Both the position numbers and the translations under genes were made by a program. Positions 33,359 to 46,085 of a stretch of DNA of 64,000 nucleotides are shown one piece after another; within the stretch, counting starts at the first letter, position 1, and the number at the start of each line of letters is the position of its first letter. The notes below the pieces were generated by a model. The model had not been told where the DNA came from and did no database searches. It saw only the letters and a list, made by a program, of their open reading frames with translations. The stretch lies in contig OY821787.1 of the NCBI GenBank assembly GCA_963682175.1, positions 12,936,501 to 13,000,500 on the forward strand, given 5' to 3'. The stretch comes from Triglochin maritima (taxonomy: Eukaryota > Streptophyta > Magnoliopsida > Alismatales > Juncaginaceae).

Positions 33359-36318
33359 GATTAACAGGAGGGGGAGGTAGTGGGTTATTATTATCTTCAG
33401 AAACAGATGATAAAACCATGGAAATTACTAAATATGCAAACAAAAAGTGAATTTTTTTCATAAATGAGTAAGTCATGGTTATGGTTGATTAACTAAAATT
33501 TCTACTAAAAAAGATTAGAAAAGCCTTGGAAGATTTGATTCTTGTCTCTTTAGCCCCATCCTACAATGATTTCATCATGCATTACCATGTGCGAGAGAAA
33601 TGGGTGAGTCTTGAGGAGCTTCATAACGCTCTCAAAATGGCTCAAGTTTATATGGGCAAAGGTAAGGACAAGAATGTCATAGTCATCCATGGTGGAAGTA
33701 GAAAGATCGACAAGAGCAAAGCAAAAGGCAAATTCATTAAAAAGACGTCAATCAAGAGAAAGGGAGTAAGAGGTGCTCATGCGAGTGCCTGAAGGGGGAA
33801 TTCTTCGAAATCTCCAACTCCCAACACGGAGTGCTTTCACTACGGTGAAAAAGGACACATCTGGCCTAATTGTCCCAAGTACAAGAAAGACCTTGAAAAT
33901 GAAGTGATTCAGCATAAGCGCCCCAAAAATGTCAAATGTATATTTGTTATTGAAATAAATTTAGTCACATCTGTCCATGATTGGGTACTCGATACCGAAT
34001 CTTGTGCTCACAAATTTTCTAATGTGCAGCGACTAAAGGATAGGAAGGACCTTGCAAGAGGAGAGATGATTCTGAAGGTCGGATATGGTGCAAGCGTCGC
34101 TACGATTTCATAAGGCTCCGTGGATCTTCATTTATCTAGTGGTTTACTTTTAAGTTTGAAGAACGTCTATTATGTACATTCGATTAGCAAGAATATAATA
34201 TCCATGTCGTGTTTAGATATGTATGACTTTATAATAAATATTTCAAATTCTTGCATGTCTTTATCGAAGAATGAAATTTTCTATGCAAATACTTTCATAA
34301 GAAATGAACTCTATTTGCTTGAATTGAATAATAGACAGGTATTAAACATCAATAACAAAAGACTTAAGATAACTCACGTGAATCATACAATCTTATGACA
34401 TTATCGCCTTGGTCACATCAATGAAAAATGCATCAAGAAATTGCAAGAAACTAACCTTCTTGGTCCTATTTATTTCAAATCATTAGAGACATGTGGAACT
34501 TGACTTATGGGCAAAATGACCAAGAGGTCTTTCAAGAAGAAAGGTCCAAGAGCAAGCAACTTGCTGTATTTGATACATTCCGATGTATGTGGTCCAATGA
34601 GTACAAGTGCAAGAGATGGTTATAGGTACTTCATTACATTCACGGATGATTATAGTCGTTAAAGTTATGTTTATCTAATGAGAAACAAAAGTAAATCCTT
34701 TGACAAGTTCAAGGAATTCAAGAATGAAGTAGAGAACCAACTCAATAAGAGGATCAAATCTCTACGAACCGATCATGGAGGTGAGTACTTAAGTGCCGAA
34801 TTCGACTCGTTCCTAAGGGAGTGTGGTATTATACCACAACTCACTCCACCAGAAACACCTCAGTGGAATGGTCTGTCCGAAAGGAGAAATATGACATTGC
34901 TCGACATGGTTTGATCGATGACGAGTCAAACTGAATTACCGCTTTAATTTTGGAGCTATGCATTACAAGCTGCAGGTTACACACTGAATAATGTTTCATC
35001 CAAATCCGTAGAGAAAACACCGTATAAGCTTTGGAGTGGTAAAATACCCAAGCTCAAATTTCTCAAGATTTGGGGTTCTGAGGCATACGTCAAAAATTTG
35101 ATGTCGACCAAACTTCAACAAAAAAACGGATAAATACTTCTTTATTGGTTATCCTCATGAGACAAGAGGATACTACTTTTGGCATAAAACCTCCAATCGA
35201 GTAATTGTCGAGAGGGATGTCATAGTCTTAGAGAATGAATTTCTCAAAAGAATAAGTAGTGGGAGTAGAGTTGTACTTCAGGAAATTCAAGATACTCTAC
35301 AAGATCATGATATGAATGATAACATTCAAGATCATGAAGGCCCAACTGAGGTGTCTTTGGTTAGTGGGAGTATGAGAGAGCAACCCTCGCAAGTAATTAT
35401 GAGTGAAACTCAATCGTTCCTGTCTAGTGTTCGTTCAAGAATAGAACATGAACGATTTACACAAGAAATTGTGGAAGAAGTTCAAGAAGTACACGAGAAA
35501 CCAATAGAACTTAGAAGGTCGACGAGAGAGAGAAAGAAGTCTGATATGTATTTGGGACTTCACGAAATCATGGTACTCAATATCAATGATCCCTCGACCT
35601 TTCATGAAGCAATGGAAAGGAAAGACTCGAAACTATGGCTAGGTGCCATGGAATCCTAAATACAATCCATGTATGACAATCAAGTATGAGACTTGGTTGA
35701 CCTTCTCAAGGAAAGAAAGCCGTTCAAAATAATGGTTTTTAAGAGGAAGATGGACATAGATGGGAACTTGACAACTTACAAAGTGAGGCTTGTAGCAAAG
35801 TGTTTCACTCAAATTCAAGGAACTGATTATAATGAAACCTTTTCACCCGTTGTCATGTTCAAGTCTATTCGGATTATGCTCGCTATTGTCGCATCACATG
35901 ATTATGAAATATGACAAATGGATGTCAAAATAAAGTTCCTTAATGGGAACTTGGAGGAGGATGTGTACACGATACAACGTCAAGGTTTTGAAGATCCAAA
36001 GAATAGTGAGAAAGTATGCAGGCTTAAACGATCCATTTATGGATTGAAGCAAGCATTGAGGAGTGGGAATAAACGCTTTGACGAAGACGTCAAAAAGATT
36101 AACTTCGTACAAAGTAAGGAAGAACATTGTATATACAAGAAGGTTAGTAGGAGCCACGTAGTGTTTCTGATCTTAAATATCGATGACATACTCCTCATGG
36201 GAAATCATATTCCCTTGTTAGAGCAAACGTGTTCATTGAAATCTGCAATTTCGATGAAAGACATGGGTGAGGCTAAATACATATTGGGAATCAAGATATA
36301 TAGATATAGACTTATTGT
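33359..36318 (+). pseudogene. Copia C1 gag-pol, decayed, 3' truncated
   Basis: SIRE/TNT1-type polyprotein order on the plus strand. Gag end (33526-33792) leads to a degenerate zinc knuckle (ECFHYGEKGHIWPNC, second Cys lost) and protease with VLDTESCAH in place of D-T/S-G. Integrase follows: H-S-D-V-C-G-P at about 34580, RTDHGGEY at 34770 and NGLSERR at 34880, keeping the D-D-E residues. RT has YKVRLVAK..DYNETFSPV (35780-35850), MDVKIKFLNGNL (35920) and LNIDDILLMG in place of Y-V-D-D (about 36170). Many stops and frameshifts. It breaks at 36318, within RT, so RNase H and the 3' LTR are missing here. Confidence 0.9.
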
Positions 36319-37509
36319 TTTTTTCCAAAAGGGAAACAAACAATAGAATGGGGAAAGATGAGAAAGGAATCCTAATCTAGAGAATTTAGGTGAGAAGAGA
36401 AAGAAGACTCAGATGAGAAGGGAAACCTAACTCTAAAGATAGAAAGAGGGTTGGTCAGAAAATTCCTATGAAAGCACGGTTCAAACAATCCTAGACCTAC
36501 TGTCGCTTAGATCTAGACGACTCCTAAGTGGTTGAGTCGAATTGATTTGCTTGATTCACCTCCCTCACTAATCAAACAAACTTGGCCAGGCCGTGTATAG
36601 CTAGTGGGGGCGCTTCCGACAGAGTCGGTGCCAATTAGACAACCACTTCGCTTGGAAGACTTACGTCAACACAAAAACACTTTCTAGACACCAAATTAAA
36701 TTCAATCCAATTCTTCTCCTTAAATGAGTCCGAGTCCTTAGGGCTCAATGTCTAGTTGATTTTAATTCAAGGCTTGGGTGACACTTTAGGTTTGTGATTT
36801 GTGGGCCACGGAAGGGTGATGAAATCCCCACCGTATCTTTGCCTACGGAGTTGCCCTTAAGATAGTTTAACTTAGATCTAGCTAAGATAGTCAAACAATG
36901 GTCTTTAGTGGGGGGCAATTTCAAGGTTGTATGCAAACTAGATTATATGCTTAAATGCATTCGATAAAAACCGCGATACGTACCTTGCCTCCAGCACTCT
37001 TCAACAAGAATTAATTTGCAAGAATTTAGCAAGAATAATGCAAACAAAACATTATATGATGCATGCACTAAGTTCTTCTAGTTTTGCCAATTTTTAGGGC
37101 AGAGTTGAATTATTGCAATTTATGGAATTTTTGGCCTACACATGCAGTTCTACGAAAAGGAAATTTTCTGAAAATAGAAATTACGAGGAAAAGAGGCAAC
37201 AAAGGTTACCTTATGCAATGCTCAGTCGGGTTCACCGCCCGCTCTTGAAATTTCAGATGCTCTGCGCGTCCACCCAGCCATGATGCGTGTCCCAGAAAAG
37301 TTTGAAGCCCAGAAGCTCCAAGTGTGCGGCGATTCCGCCGCAGGTTGTTCTATAGGTGCGGCGATTTCGCCGCTCGTTTAGCTCAGATCGTGCTCGGATT
37401 TCGCCATGCACTCTGTTGTCTCCTGAAACACAAATCCAAATAGTTAGATCGCGCACAAGATAAACAGAACAGAATCGAAATCAACAAAAAAAACAAAATC
37501 TGCGTCGCC

Positions 37510-37527
37510 TCCCCGGCAACGGCGCCA
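37510..37527 (-). other. Primer binding site (tRNA-Asp), second A copy
   Basis: Same 18-base match to the tRNA-Asp 3' end as at 10559-10576, unchanged although the surrounding sequence has diverged. Confidence 0.9.
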
Positions 37528-37533
37528 AAAACT

Positions 37534-38765
37534 TGATGTGAATTAAAATTTATACCGCAAGTGCACGACGTCAATGAAGACGTGGCAAATACGGGTCGAA
37601 CACAAGGAGGGAGAGATTTGTTATTAGTGTGATTTCGATTGGGGGAAAGAAGGAGAGAAGAATAGATTGGGTTTTGAGATTTTTGGGTTTTAATTATCTA
37701 AAGCAAGAAACAAGAACAATTAAAATTAAAACAAGAACAAAGAAGTGAATTCCGTTGGGTGGAGGTTTAGATTTAGGGTTTAGATTAGAGAATTCAGAAA
37801 CTTATAATAAATCATGTTAGTTATGAAGCATTACATGATAAATTATTTAACATAAACTCAAGTAATCAAAATATACTAATCACGAACTTAAAATAATAAC
37901 ATTCATTCATCTTCTCTTCACCCTAATCCGTCACCTCCACCCTTTGGAAAGAGTTAGAAACTCATAGAGGGAGGAAGAAGGGGTCCTAGAGACATTACAA
38001 AAGAAAAGTAAAAACAAGAAATAAAAGACAGAATTTTATTACTAAAGTGAAGAGTACAAAACTGAAAATAAAAACAACTAAAAACTAGGTCTAAGGCCAA
38101 GGACCCTTCTACCATCGTTCTTGGGGCTATTTATAGCCGATACAAGGGATCCCTATATATAAATGGAACGTACACGCGTCAATACAGCATTGGTAAAAAT
38201 TTGAGCACACGGATCGACTTTTGTGCGGCTAAATCGCCGCAATTTGTACATGAGGTGCGGCGGAATCGCCACCTTTTTGGCTCGGATTCGATCCAGATTT
38301 TTCCTGTGTGTTTATGGTATGATTTGATCCTCCTTTGCGCGTCTGGATTGATTCTTTCCATTCTTTTGAGCTCCGGATTAATTTCTTTATATATATGGAG
38401 ATTCACATTGATTTTTCTTTAGATTTTCTCCATAATAATAAAAGCTACTCGTGATTTGCAATTAGGTCCTTGACTTTTTGCAATTAAGTCCCCGACTACT
38501 TCTGTGCTTAAGTCTTTGTTCTTTTTGTAATTAGATCTTGAATGCTTTTATGCTTGAATACATTTCCATTTGTAACCTGATAAACTTGAACTTGGTCTTT
38601 ATGATAGAAATGAGTCTTTTGCACACGTTTATGCTCGAGATGTGGGTAAATTGCATTCAGGTCCCAGTATTCTGTAAATAAGACTAAACACATACCTTAC
38701 TAGCATTTATTGATGTAAAAGTAATCTAAATGAAAGACATATGATGCAATGTATGCAATGCATCA
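37534..38765 (-). repeat. LTR of second family-A copy
   Basis: TGATGTG..GCATCA, 1232 bp, with TATA box (38127-38136), mutated GC hairpins (38225-38240 and 38255-38272) and the LTR-end block (37551-37611). Its CA outer end agrees with LTR 3 of element A. It interrupts a B-like LTR that continues at 38766. Confidence 0.88.
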
Positions 38766-39242
38766 CATAACATGGATCCATAATGACCAAAACCCAACTA
38801 TGTCTCCACATAAATTAAGATTTAACATTGTCATTAAAATATACAAGACATTAATTAAGATGAGGCCAACAAGAGCACATGCTCCCACATGCCATCCTTA
38901 TCTTTTTACCCACCCCAACCTTATCCTCACCTCATCATTTCCCATAAAGTGAGTCCACTAGCCAAAGCATGTGCTAAGCATCAATTAAGATCATTAACAC
39001 ATTAAATGCAAGAGTGAGGAACCCAACAAAATGGTTATGGAAATCATGTGAAGCTCCAAGATTAAAACACACACCAATCACACAACATTCACACTTCACA
39101 TCATTCTCCACCCCCCAATGGGGATGTATTACTCACTAATCCACATATTAACCAAATAAAACAACAACATAAATACAACACATGAGCAAGTAAAGAATAA
39201 CTAGATCTTACCAAAGCAATGGAATAAAAATTGCATCAAATG
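38766..39242 (-). mobile_element. B-like gypsy LTR fragment
   Basis: Matches 785-1260 (e.g. 'caactatgtctccacat', 'atggttatggaaatcat', 'ccccaatggggatg'). Bounded on the left by the family-A LTR and on the right by a CACTA terminus at 39243, both of which inserted into it or replaced its ends. Confidence 0.7.
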
Positions 39243-40082
39243 CACTAGGGCAAAATAGTGATTAGTCATCGCCAAATACACGTTGGTCGCCCATAAATGT
39301 GACATCTATAGCTATATACGCCGTGTTTACTAATAGCAGCGTCTATACTGACATTTAGACGTCAGTTGTTTTAATAACAATTTAAATCGACATGTATTGG
39401 GCGACACCTAATTCCCACGCGTATAGACGTCAGAGTATAGATGTCGTGTGGGTTGTATAGCCGACGTTTATTCCCTATGCATATAGACGTTGGAGTATAG
39501 ACGTCGTGTGTGCTAGATAGCTGCTGATGTCTATTCATCTTATATGACAAACAAACTATTTCATTAATCTTTTATCCCAACAAAACCCTCCACCCTGAAA
39601 AAACCCTAGCCCCCTCCACCGCATTAAATCCCCCGACCTCCTAGCCACTGCGACCTCCTCCATTCTTGGTCGACCTCTGCCAGACTCTATTCCCACAAAA
39701 AGGTCGACCCATATTTTGCTTTGTTAGGGTTTGGAGTGTTGGGTTTTTGGGTTTAAATTGTCTTATGTTTTGGGTTATTTTTCTCGGTTTGCATTGTCTT
39801 ATTTTGCTTCTTACTTTGCTTCAAGACATATACAATATGAGTTGTAACTTAATAGACATGTATTAATTTTGTGTGAAATTTGATCATTCTGCCTTCGTTC
39901 TAAAAGTTAAAACCCAAGTACTAAGGTAGTGGGTGATGGTGGATCGACTATGTTATAGTGGGATGTAATTTTTTATCTTGAGCAATGTGAGATTATACAA
40001 ACCATGTTTCCTTCTCGTGATAGTTCAAAATTGGAAGATGTGTTGATCACTAGGTTTTAATACACATGATATACAGGTCAAT
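39243..40082 (+). mobile_element. CACTA-2 left end with subterminal repeats
   Basis: Begins CACTAGGGC and carries about eight tagacgtc-type words in both orientations between 39290 and 39535, like the array of CACTA-1. 39540-40080 is a non-coding leader with a telo-box-like 'aaaccctag'. The Tnp2 and Ulp1 remnants at 45985-48003 have the matching orientation and may belong to it, but intervening insertions prevent proof. Confidence 0.65.
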
Positions 40083-42310
40083 TGTAACATCCCGAGACAG
40101 CGGAAATTTAAAAATTTATAATCAAGACACAGGAACTCAATAATCAAGACGGGACTGTTACTTCTTATTAAACAAATAACGGTGCACCAAAATTACATCA
40201 GAGTTTGTCAAAATGATACATGATTACAACAAAACGACAACTGAAGATAAAACGTAATCATGTCGACCTCAGCGGTTCGAGAAAAGGATCCAACTCCAAA
40301 ATGCACGTGCCCGCTGATCACCACCCAACTGGACCTACTGCGGTCCTGAAAATATATAACAACAATGCCCGAGTTTCCAGAAGGAAACCCCGTATGCTAA
40401 CTCACCTATATGCATGCATTACACGAATGAACCTATCATACTAGTAGCATGTCATGGCATCTACAGAATGGAAAACAGTTCCCCCGAAGGGTAAAACAGG
40501 ACATTAGTCCGACAGTCAACATCGAGTCTCCCGAGGAGACCTACTGCAGGCACATGCAGCCTTACAGCACGCGACATCGCACCCCCCACACGCAGCTACA
40601 CTACTCAAGGGTTCGGCAGGGAGCCTCTGTCACGCCTGCGCGCCGATAGAATACAGATCTGCAAATCTCAGTGGTCGGAGCCACATGGACCAACGGGGCC
40701 GTCGCCCGGAAGGTATAATAACAACATCTCGATAGGTGCCCAGTCGAGGAATCAACATAGCCGGAACAGCCTCGGCCCAACAATCATCATCGCCGGCACA
40801 ACCTCGGCGGCATCACCGGCACAACATCGGTGGTCCATCACAACGTCCGGCACAACATCGAACGGGTCCAGACCGAACTCTGCCAGGTCAACAGGCTCCA
40901 CGAGCCGCAAACACCAACCGCGCCGCTATAAAAGCAGGGCAACGACCTCCGTAGCCCGTAGGCCGGTAGTCACCTCACCCAACGCCAGTTGCGTGCCCGC
41001 ACAAACATCAACATTGGGATCCGCGGTCCCTTAGGCCTGCTATACTACAATGAGTCAAATCAATCCATCACATGAGTCACGGTCCATACCTGGAGGTGAC
41101 GCGTCCCGAACACCCACACTCTTCCCAACGGCGGTCCCTGGGCAGGCACGCAGAACGCGCCTACCGTCACCTCCCGGCTCACGCACAAGGTGAGGACATG
41201 GGTTTCCGTGGACAAAGTTGGCATACAAAATGGGATCCAGAAATTCTGTTCTGGGCCCAAACGGTCGACCGGAAGAGGTGATTCGGTCGACCGGTTCCAG
41301 AAAGGAATTGGTCAACCGTACGCCTAACACGGTCTAACGCTGCGCTCAAAACACAATCTCCAACGGTCGAACAAAGGTCTAACACCGATCGACCGAACGA
41401 GGTCAAAATCCGGAGTCTGGTCAACATCAAAATCAATCTATCGGTCGACCGACTCAGGGGTCCCGGTTGACCGAAAACTAACATGACATTTCTACATCAT
41501 TTTAAACTATCGGTCGACCGACTCAGGGTCCGGTCGACCAATAACAGATAGGGTCAACCTATTATTCTACGTCATATAATCAGTCGAACGCAACATACAA
41601 CGGTCGAACAAGCATGCATAGAAAATCAATACACTTAAGTTCCGGTCGAATGACCCAAGGAACTGGTCGACCGATAACAGACAGAGAGTCCCAACTCACC
41701 AGCAAATACGCACTACCGGTCGACCGCCACAAGGCATCGTTCGACCGGTGAAGGTTAAAGTCGGGTAAAAACACTACATTCGGTCGACCGCCCGAAGGGA
41801 CCGGTCGACCGTTGGTCGTCTTCCACCTCGCGCCAGCCGAGGTTTCTCACGGAAACAACGCCGAAGAGGTCTCCGACCTCCCCGTCCGACCAACACAACC
41901 CTCCCACGAGGGTTAGGAACAACAAAATCACACTAGAGAGCGGCATACCTCGAAGAAGACAACGCAACCGTCGGAGCTCCGCTCACGCTCGTTGCCTCCG
42001 GTGACCTCCTCGCACACGTCCTCCGCACGGCTCACGCCGCTGGAAGCTCCAGAGCACCCTCTGGTCGCAAGAAGGAGAGGAACGAATGAGGGTAGAAATG
42101 AAATGAAAGTTAGAGAGGGAGAGAGAGAAAACGCAATATAAACCCTCACCCCTCCTCGCTACAGTGCCCTACACCCAACCCACGCCTCCCCCTCACGTCC
42201 ACAGTGCTCGCCCCCCTTCCATCACCCTACACACCACACTTCCCCATGCTACTCACCTCTAATCCTCCAATAATCCAAGATTAACCCTAACGAGGGTTTG
42301 GGTTTTAACA
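40083..42310 (-). mobile_element. Solo LTR, Tekay/Del-type chromovirus
   Basis: On the minus strand it starts TGTTAAAACCCAAACCC and ends ..TTTCCGCTGTCTCGGGATGTTACA in two parts, typical of Tekay/Del LTRs. The flanks TCAAT (40078-40082) and TCAAA (42311-42315) form an imperfect 5-bp duplication. A TATA-like TTTATATTG is at about 42130-42140. More GC-rich than its surroundings, it contains ~25-bp imperfect repeats with CCGGCACAAC (40793-40860) and a dense cluster of GGTCGACC palindromes (41260-41815). No coding sequence; the open frames are incidental. Confidence 0.75.
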
Positions 42311-43029
42311 TCAAATCCTTAATTTGGAGTTGGTTATGTACAAAGACTGACCAAGAAAATCTTTCGGGTGTTGTTTCAAAGGAAGAAATAAGAATACAAG
42401 GTGATGTTACTTCTTGCAATGTTCTCTCTTTTACTGAATGTTTCATGGATTGAATGCTGAAAATGCTGAAATTGACTTTTAACTTGTACGATAATAATCT
42501 GGGAATCATTCGATTATGTATGAATTTGACCTGAACATTACTTGTTAATTATCGATCATTTCACCTTATGTTTTCTTTGTTATGATTCAACTGCTTTGAT
42601 TGGCCACAATTATTGAGTACCATTTGATATTTTCCCTGCTTTTGGTCAGAATATTGTATTTTTTATTGGATGTTTCAAAATTAGTGCACTGGAGTCAAAT
42701 AATGCACTTGCAAATGGTATACTACTGCATTTGCTGGTTTGTTTGAGTCTTCATCTTAATTTTGGTGGGAGTCATTACCAACAATGCTACAAAGAAAGTT
42801 GTCGTTAATAATATAGGTTTACGTTTTTATGTTATCATGGTTATTTACAAGTTATGATAATTAAAAAGTTCTATGTGATACTAAATAGCATGCTAAAAAC
42901 AACAACGAGAATTTGTTAAGGTACCAAGTTTGAAGTAATCAAAACAGAAAACCAATTCAATTTAGTTTGTGATTTAGTTTAACATGAATTTTATTAAATT
43001 TTCGTATGTGAATTAGTGAATGCTAAAAT
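42311..43029. other. Unclassified AT-rich stretch
   Basis: No supported gene. The minus frame at 42249-42509 has no recognisable domain. It may be CACTA-2 interior. Confidence 0.4.
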
Positions 43030-45130
43030 TTAATTTTGCATTATTTTGAGAATGCTGAAATGTCATAATGTTTTATTTATAAAACTTATTTTGTTTAGTT
43101 AAATATTTATTTATGTTTAGTTTCTAGTAACTTATCGACCCTTAAGCAACTCGGCTTTTAATAACCTATAACAAAAGATTAGACAATATTTGCTAAGTCA
43201 TTCATCATATATGACTTTCCATGCATGTAATCATTATATTTATTTTTTCTTTTACGATTTCTGTCGTAGATTGCTGATGTAAAGTACATAATCTCTTTCA
43301 CTCATTGATGTGTTTGTTTTAAATACCGTAAGTGCACGGCGTTGGTCAAGACGTGGCAAATACGGGTCGATCCACAGGGAGGTGTGTCAACTCTGGTTCG
43401 TTCGAAGGCAAGTGGGAAAAGATGGGAGAAGTTGATTACGCTAAACTAGACTAAACTAAACTAGTAAGCACAAACAAGGAAATGAAAGCACGCAACAATG
43501 AAACTACACTAACTAAGACAACAAGTTGGAATTCACGAATGAAACCCCTAAGGGGTGGAGTGTGTGCACATATGAAGTGAAATAAGTGATTAACGATGCA
43601 TGTAAGCATGTATGTGTGTCTCATGTGTGTGTCTTCATGCATAGGAAGTGTCTAAAGATGTGGAAAAACCTATCAATCCATTCACACAACATATCGGCAA
43701 TTACTACTTGATTAGCATAAGACTAGGCTCACTTGAGAGGTGTCTAAATGTTATGGCAAGACTCGTAAAAAACCAGGAACTCATGTGAAGAACAAAGCTA
43801 AGCATGGGAGGTGTCTAAATGTTATGGCAAAACCCATCAAAACAAAGTTTCTTCAATCAATCAAGCAAGCAAACACAAATTCAAACACATAACTAACATG
43901 TAGCATATTCAACAGGAAATTTCAGTCAATAAACATGAGAAAACTAAGCATGGAAAGTGCATAAATCTTATGGAAAAACACATCAAAAATCTCACAACGT
44001 GTAGATGATTAAAATACCTCCAATGAACATACAAACATGTAAGTCTACACAATCAAAAAGTTCATCAAACATCCAAGCTTCACAATATATATGTACATCA
44101 TCTCCACCCCCTAAAAGGGGATGAAACTACTCACACATTATTAAGCTAACATTCATATTAAGGAAAGAAAACATGCTAATAAATTCTACGAAGATTAAAA
44201 CAAATGAAATTAACTAAGCATGCAAGAGCTAAAAGAAACAACAAGGAGCTAACAAAACATTCTTTATTGCTCACTCACTTTACAAGTACCACCTCTCCAC
44301 CAGAGTTTTGCTCCAAGGTTTTATCCTAGTAGAGAGAATGGGCACCAAGAGAGGAGATGTATTACAAAGGAGGAGGAAGAGTTCTATTTATTACCATGAA
44401 AAAAGGTAACCCGGGACAATCTCGGTATGGGACTAAACGCATACTATAAATGGACATAAAACAACATAATCAAACACCCGACTAAACCATGAATCATTTG
44501 AAGAAATTTGGACCGCCAATTGGTGGTCTGCATTGGTTGGATCGAGTCTGGATTTGAATGGTTTGTTTTTTTCTATATTTTGTGATGTTTGGTGAACCCT
44601 ATTTGGTTGTTGATGTTTAGGCCCAAATCTAATTATCAATATACTCTTCATGATGATGTGGAGCTTCTTTATTTGCTCATTGGTCATTTTGGTTTACATA
44701 TGGGTCATTCTATCTTGCATCTCAGTCCATAATTCTTTCAACTTAGTATTTTTCCTTACTTTTAAGTCCTTTTTGAGTCTCTTCTTCTCAAACCTGTTTA
44801 TTCCGAAAACTTAAACATAAAACTCGTTACGTAGCATTGCTTAGGCTAATAATAAAGGATATAAGACACAAAAATATGCATGATATGATGTCAATCACTC
44901 ATCATTCATTAGAAAGCACACATTAGTTAGTGGATTGCATTGAAACAAGAGAGTGAGTGATTGTTTAGTGTGTTGTTTATTAGATTTAGGTATGAAAAAC
45001 ACGTAGGGCAGTCACCTATAGGAAATGAGGTGGGGGATTTCATCACCATTTTCTTTGCCCAAAAACCACATAATAAAAAAGTCTTAATAAAATCAATTTA
45101 GACGTTGGCCCCTAGGATTTCCGGATGCAT
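43030..45130 (+). mobile_element. Gypsy leader fragment (E-like) split by a solo LTR
   Basis: 43030-43305 and 44898-45130 are the reverse complement of the type of leader seen at 13926-14250 and 57030-57400, including the leader box at 45029-45048 (ggtgggggatttcatcacc). The LTR at 43306-44897 lies between them. No gag follows; CACTA sequence begins at 45131. Confidence 0.6.
43306..44897 (-). mobile_element. Solo LTR, gypsy family B
   Basis: TGATGTGTTTG..GATGTCAATCA, 1592 bp, flanked by CTCAT (43301-43305 and 44898-44902). LTR-end block at 43325-43385. The TATA region near 44383 is mutated. It landed inside a gypsy leader, whose sequence is continuous across the empty site when compared with 13926-13960. 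Confidence 0.9.
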
Positions 45131-46085
45131 TAAGCAGAGGAAACTATTTAAGACCTTGATGACGTGAACATTGTTATATATCTTGTCTCGTAGAGATTTT
45201 AGGAACCTCCGGGTTCTTGATTTCCTACATACTAGTGGTCATCAGTGGGACCTCGAAATTAGGCGTCTTCTAGTTCTAAGGACATATAGTGGACTTTAGG
45301 TTTACTTTTGCCTTGATTGCTTAGTTAGGTTTCTCACATTCCTTATTCTCATGCTAGATTAAGGACTTCATCTGCTCTCTCCTAAGTCATTCTTTTCTCA
45401 TTTTCATGTTTTCCAGATCTTCTCATCTATGAACACCTTCTTTTAAATTCAAATTTTATTTCTTGACTTCTATAATAACTATCATTTTTCTTAATATTTA
45501 GATTGAAATGGATCGAGATTGGATTCTTTCAAACCGATTGAGTGATGAGTATGAGAACGAAGTGAATATGTTCTTAGAGGTTGCCAAAAATTATTCAAAG
45601 AATAGGATTAAGCAGAGGAAACTATTTAAGACCTTGATGACGTTAACATTGTTATATATCTTGTCTCGTAGAGATTTTAGGAACCTCCGGGTTCTTGATT
45701 TCCTACATACTAGTGGTCATCAGTGGGACCTCGAAGTTAGGCGTCTTCTAGTTCTAAGGACATATAGTGGACTTTAGGTTTACTTTTGCCTTGATTGCTT
45801 AGTTAGGTTTCTAACATTCCTTATTCTCATGCTAGATTAAGGACTTCAACTGCTCTCTCCTAAGTCATTCTTTTCTCATTTTCATGTCTCCATATCTTCT
45901 CATCTACGAACACGTTCTTTTAAATTGAAATTTTATTTCTTGACTTCTATAATAACTATCATTTTTCTTAATATTTAGATTGAAATGGATCGAGATTGGA
46001 TTCTTTCAAACCGATTGAGTGATGAGTATGAGAACGAAGTGAATATGTTCTTAGAGGTTGCAAAAAATTATTCAAAGAATAGGAT
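45131..46085 (+). repeat. 478-bp tandem duplication in CACTA-2
   Basis: 45131-45608 is repeated at 45609-46085 with about ten substitutions. The unit holds the region upstream of the Tnp2 start plus its first ~35 codons, so two start regions lie in tandem. Only the second copy runs on into the rest of the transposase. Confidence 0.9.

Larger units (their letters stand above)
36319..38765 (-). mobile_element. Second family-A gypsy copy, 5' half only
   Basis: Leader (36319-37509), primer site (37510-37527) and one LTR (37534-38765), minus orientation. It corresponds to 9345-11810 of element A but is noticeably more diverged. The leader stops at a poly-T tract just upstream of where gag would begin and is fused there to copia RT. 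Gag, protease and 3' LTR are absent. Confidence 0.88.

Noticed and set aside
39666..39866. 66-residue plus-strand frame with hydrophobic repeats after the CACTA-2 end
   Set aside because: Low-complexity Leu/Phe/Gly run from T-rich DNA; no membrane protein family recognised and it lies in the CACTA leader.
41055..42149. Several long frames on both strands (64-101 residues)
   Set aside because: They arise from GC-rich DNA and palindrome repeats in a Tekay-type LTR; no recognisable protein.
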